NCBI GenBank assembly: GCA_964602275.1
Contig: CAZRQF010000051.1
Span: 1-7,046, forward strand
Source: RGIG6291 sp964602275
GTDB lineage: Bacteria; Bacillota; Clostridia; TANB77; UBA1234
Length of the DNA: 7,046 nt
Direction: 5' to 3'
Within the stretch, counting starts at the first letter, position 1. The number at the start of each line of letters is the position of its first letter. Positions 6,397 through 7,046 of the stretch are shown in pieces. A program made the translations under genes and the position numbers. A model generated the notes under the pieces. That model was given only the letters and a program-made list of their open reading frames with translations. It did not search any database and had not been told where the DNA came from.

Positions 6397-7046
6397 ATGG
6401 AAAATGTATTAAATTTAGAATTAGCTAAAAATGATGAAATAGTTTTAACAAAAGAAACTAAAAATGTGTTTGAAAATATTGCGGATGCATTTTCAAACAC
6501 AGTAAATAAAATAGGAGATTTAATTCCTATATCTGATGAATATAAAACAAAAGCTAAAGAACAATTTCAAAATTTTGATGCTAAGAAAGTAGCAAGTGCT
6601 GCGGCAGAAACTGCACTTAGAACTGGAATGAAAAGCTTGGGAATGAAAGTAAGTGTCTTTGATAATATAAAAGATTTATTTGAAGCAATAAAAAAAGGCG
6701 ACTTAAAGTCTAGTCTTTCGGAGGGAATAGATTTAATGCTATCTGCATCTAAACTTCCTACGAATGTAAAAAATGCAATAAAATCTGGCAAAACATTAAT
6801 ACTAGAAAATGCATTTGAAGACGAACTTAAAAAAGTGATGGAAAAGCAAAAAAATACAATTTCAAGAATTAATAAAAAGTGTGACAAACTAGAAATAGCA
6901 CTTACAGAAAGTGATGAAAAAACGATAAATAAAATTTCAAAAACCTTAAAGACAGATTTGGAAAAAGTAGCACCAATAGAAAAAACTATCGAAAGAGGAA
7001 GAAGCGTTTTAAATAAATGTGAATTATTTAAAAATAAAGATAATAC
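6397..7046 (+). CDS. Unrecognised helical protein, 3'-truncated by the window edge
   Basis: An open frame from ATG at 6397 runs without a stop through the end, giving 216 residues of an incomplete protein. AGGAG (6385-6389), overlapping the preceding stop codon, lies 7 nt upstream, and the gap to the T2SF gene is only 10 bp, so it belongs to the operon. I do not recognise the family. It is rich in Lys, Glu, Asn and Ala, has no signal peptide or membrane segment in the visible part, and looks almost all helical. A mildly hydrophobic stretch lies at about 64-90 ('KKVASAAAETALRTG' onward), and charged, possibly coiled-coil helices at about 138-205. Two cysteines (C162, C208) are present. Its place suggests a structural or accessory part, or a substrate, of the same machine; this is inference only. 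Confidence 0.75.
   Translation, partial: MENVLNLELAKNDEIVLTKETKNVFENIADAFSNTVNKIGDLIPISDEYKTKAKEQFQNFDAKKVASAAAETALRTGMKSLGMKVSVFDNIKDLFEAIKKGDLKSSLSEGIDLMLSASKLPTNVKNAIKSGKTLILENAFEDELKKVMEKQKNTISRINKKCDKLEIALTESDEKTINKISKTLKTDLEKVAPIEKTIERGRSVLNKCELFKNKDN

Noticed and set aside
6567..6887. Minus-strand open frame of 106 codons with hydrophobic stretches
   Set aside because: It lies wholly within the + strand frame starting at 6397, which has a good Shine-Dalgarno site, operon spacing and continuous reading to the window edge. The hydrophobic look is the complement of Lys/Asn-rich coding.

Overview
The window comes from a low-G+C Firmicutes-type genome, probably a Clostridia-like anaerobe. 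The DNA is roughly 27% G+C by eye, every gene has a Shine-Dalgarno site, and all genes read cleanly with TGA as stop and TGG as Trp, which argues against a Mollicutes code. Two perfect Spo0A-type boxes also point to a spore-former lineage. The sequence alone does not show whether this is chromosome, plasmid or an integrated element.

Layout: positions 1-517 hold no convincing gene. This stretch contains a small hairpin, three degenerate repeats with a C-over-G skew, a possible leftward promoter, two TGTCGAA boxes one helical turn apart, a strong rightward promoter (TTGACT-17-TATATT), and an intrinsic terminator placed between that promoter and the first gene. From 518 to the right edge there is one compact rightward operon of six genes: a small TraC-like conjugation protein, a VirB4-family ATPase, a TadZ/CpaE-like P-loop ATPase, a TadA/CpaF/VirB11-type ATPase, a TadB/TadC-type inner-membrane platform protein, and an unrecognised helical protein that runs off the window. 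Gaps are 23 bp or less and two junctions overlap.

The genes look like the cytoplasmic and membrane motor of a secretion or conjugation machine that combines two toolkits. The TraC-like and VirB4 proteins belong to type IV secretion/conjugation. The TadZ-TadA-TadB/C trio belongs to the Tad pilus branch of type IV filaments. No relaxase, VirD4 coupling protein, pilin, prepilin peptidase or secretin is in view, so conjugation, DNA uptake, protein export and pilus assembly all remain possible. The regulatory region suggests the operon is tied to the Spo0A stationary-phase/sporulation switch and further gated by premature termination. The hybrid motor plus the Spo0A-type control is the main point of interest.
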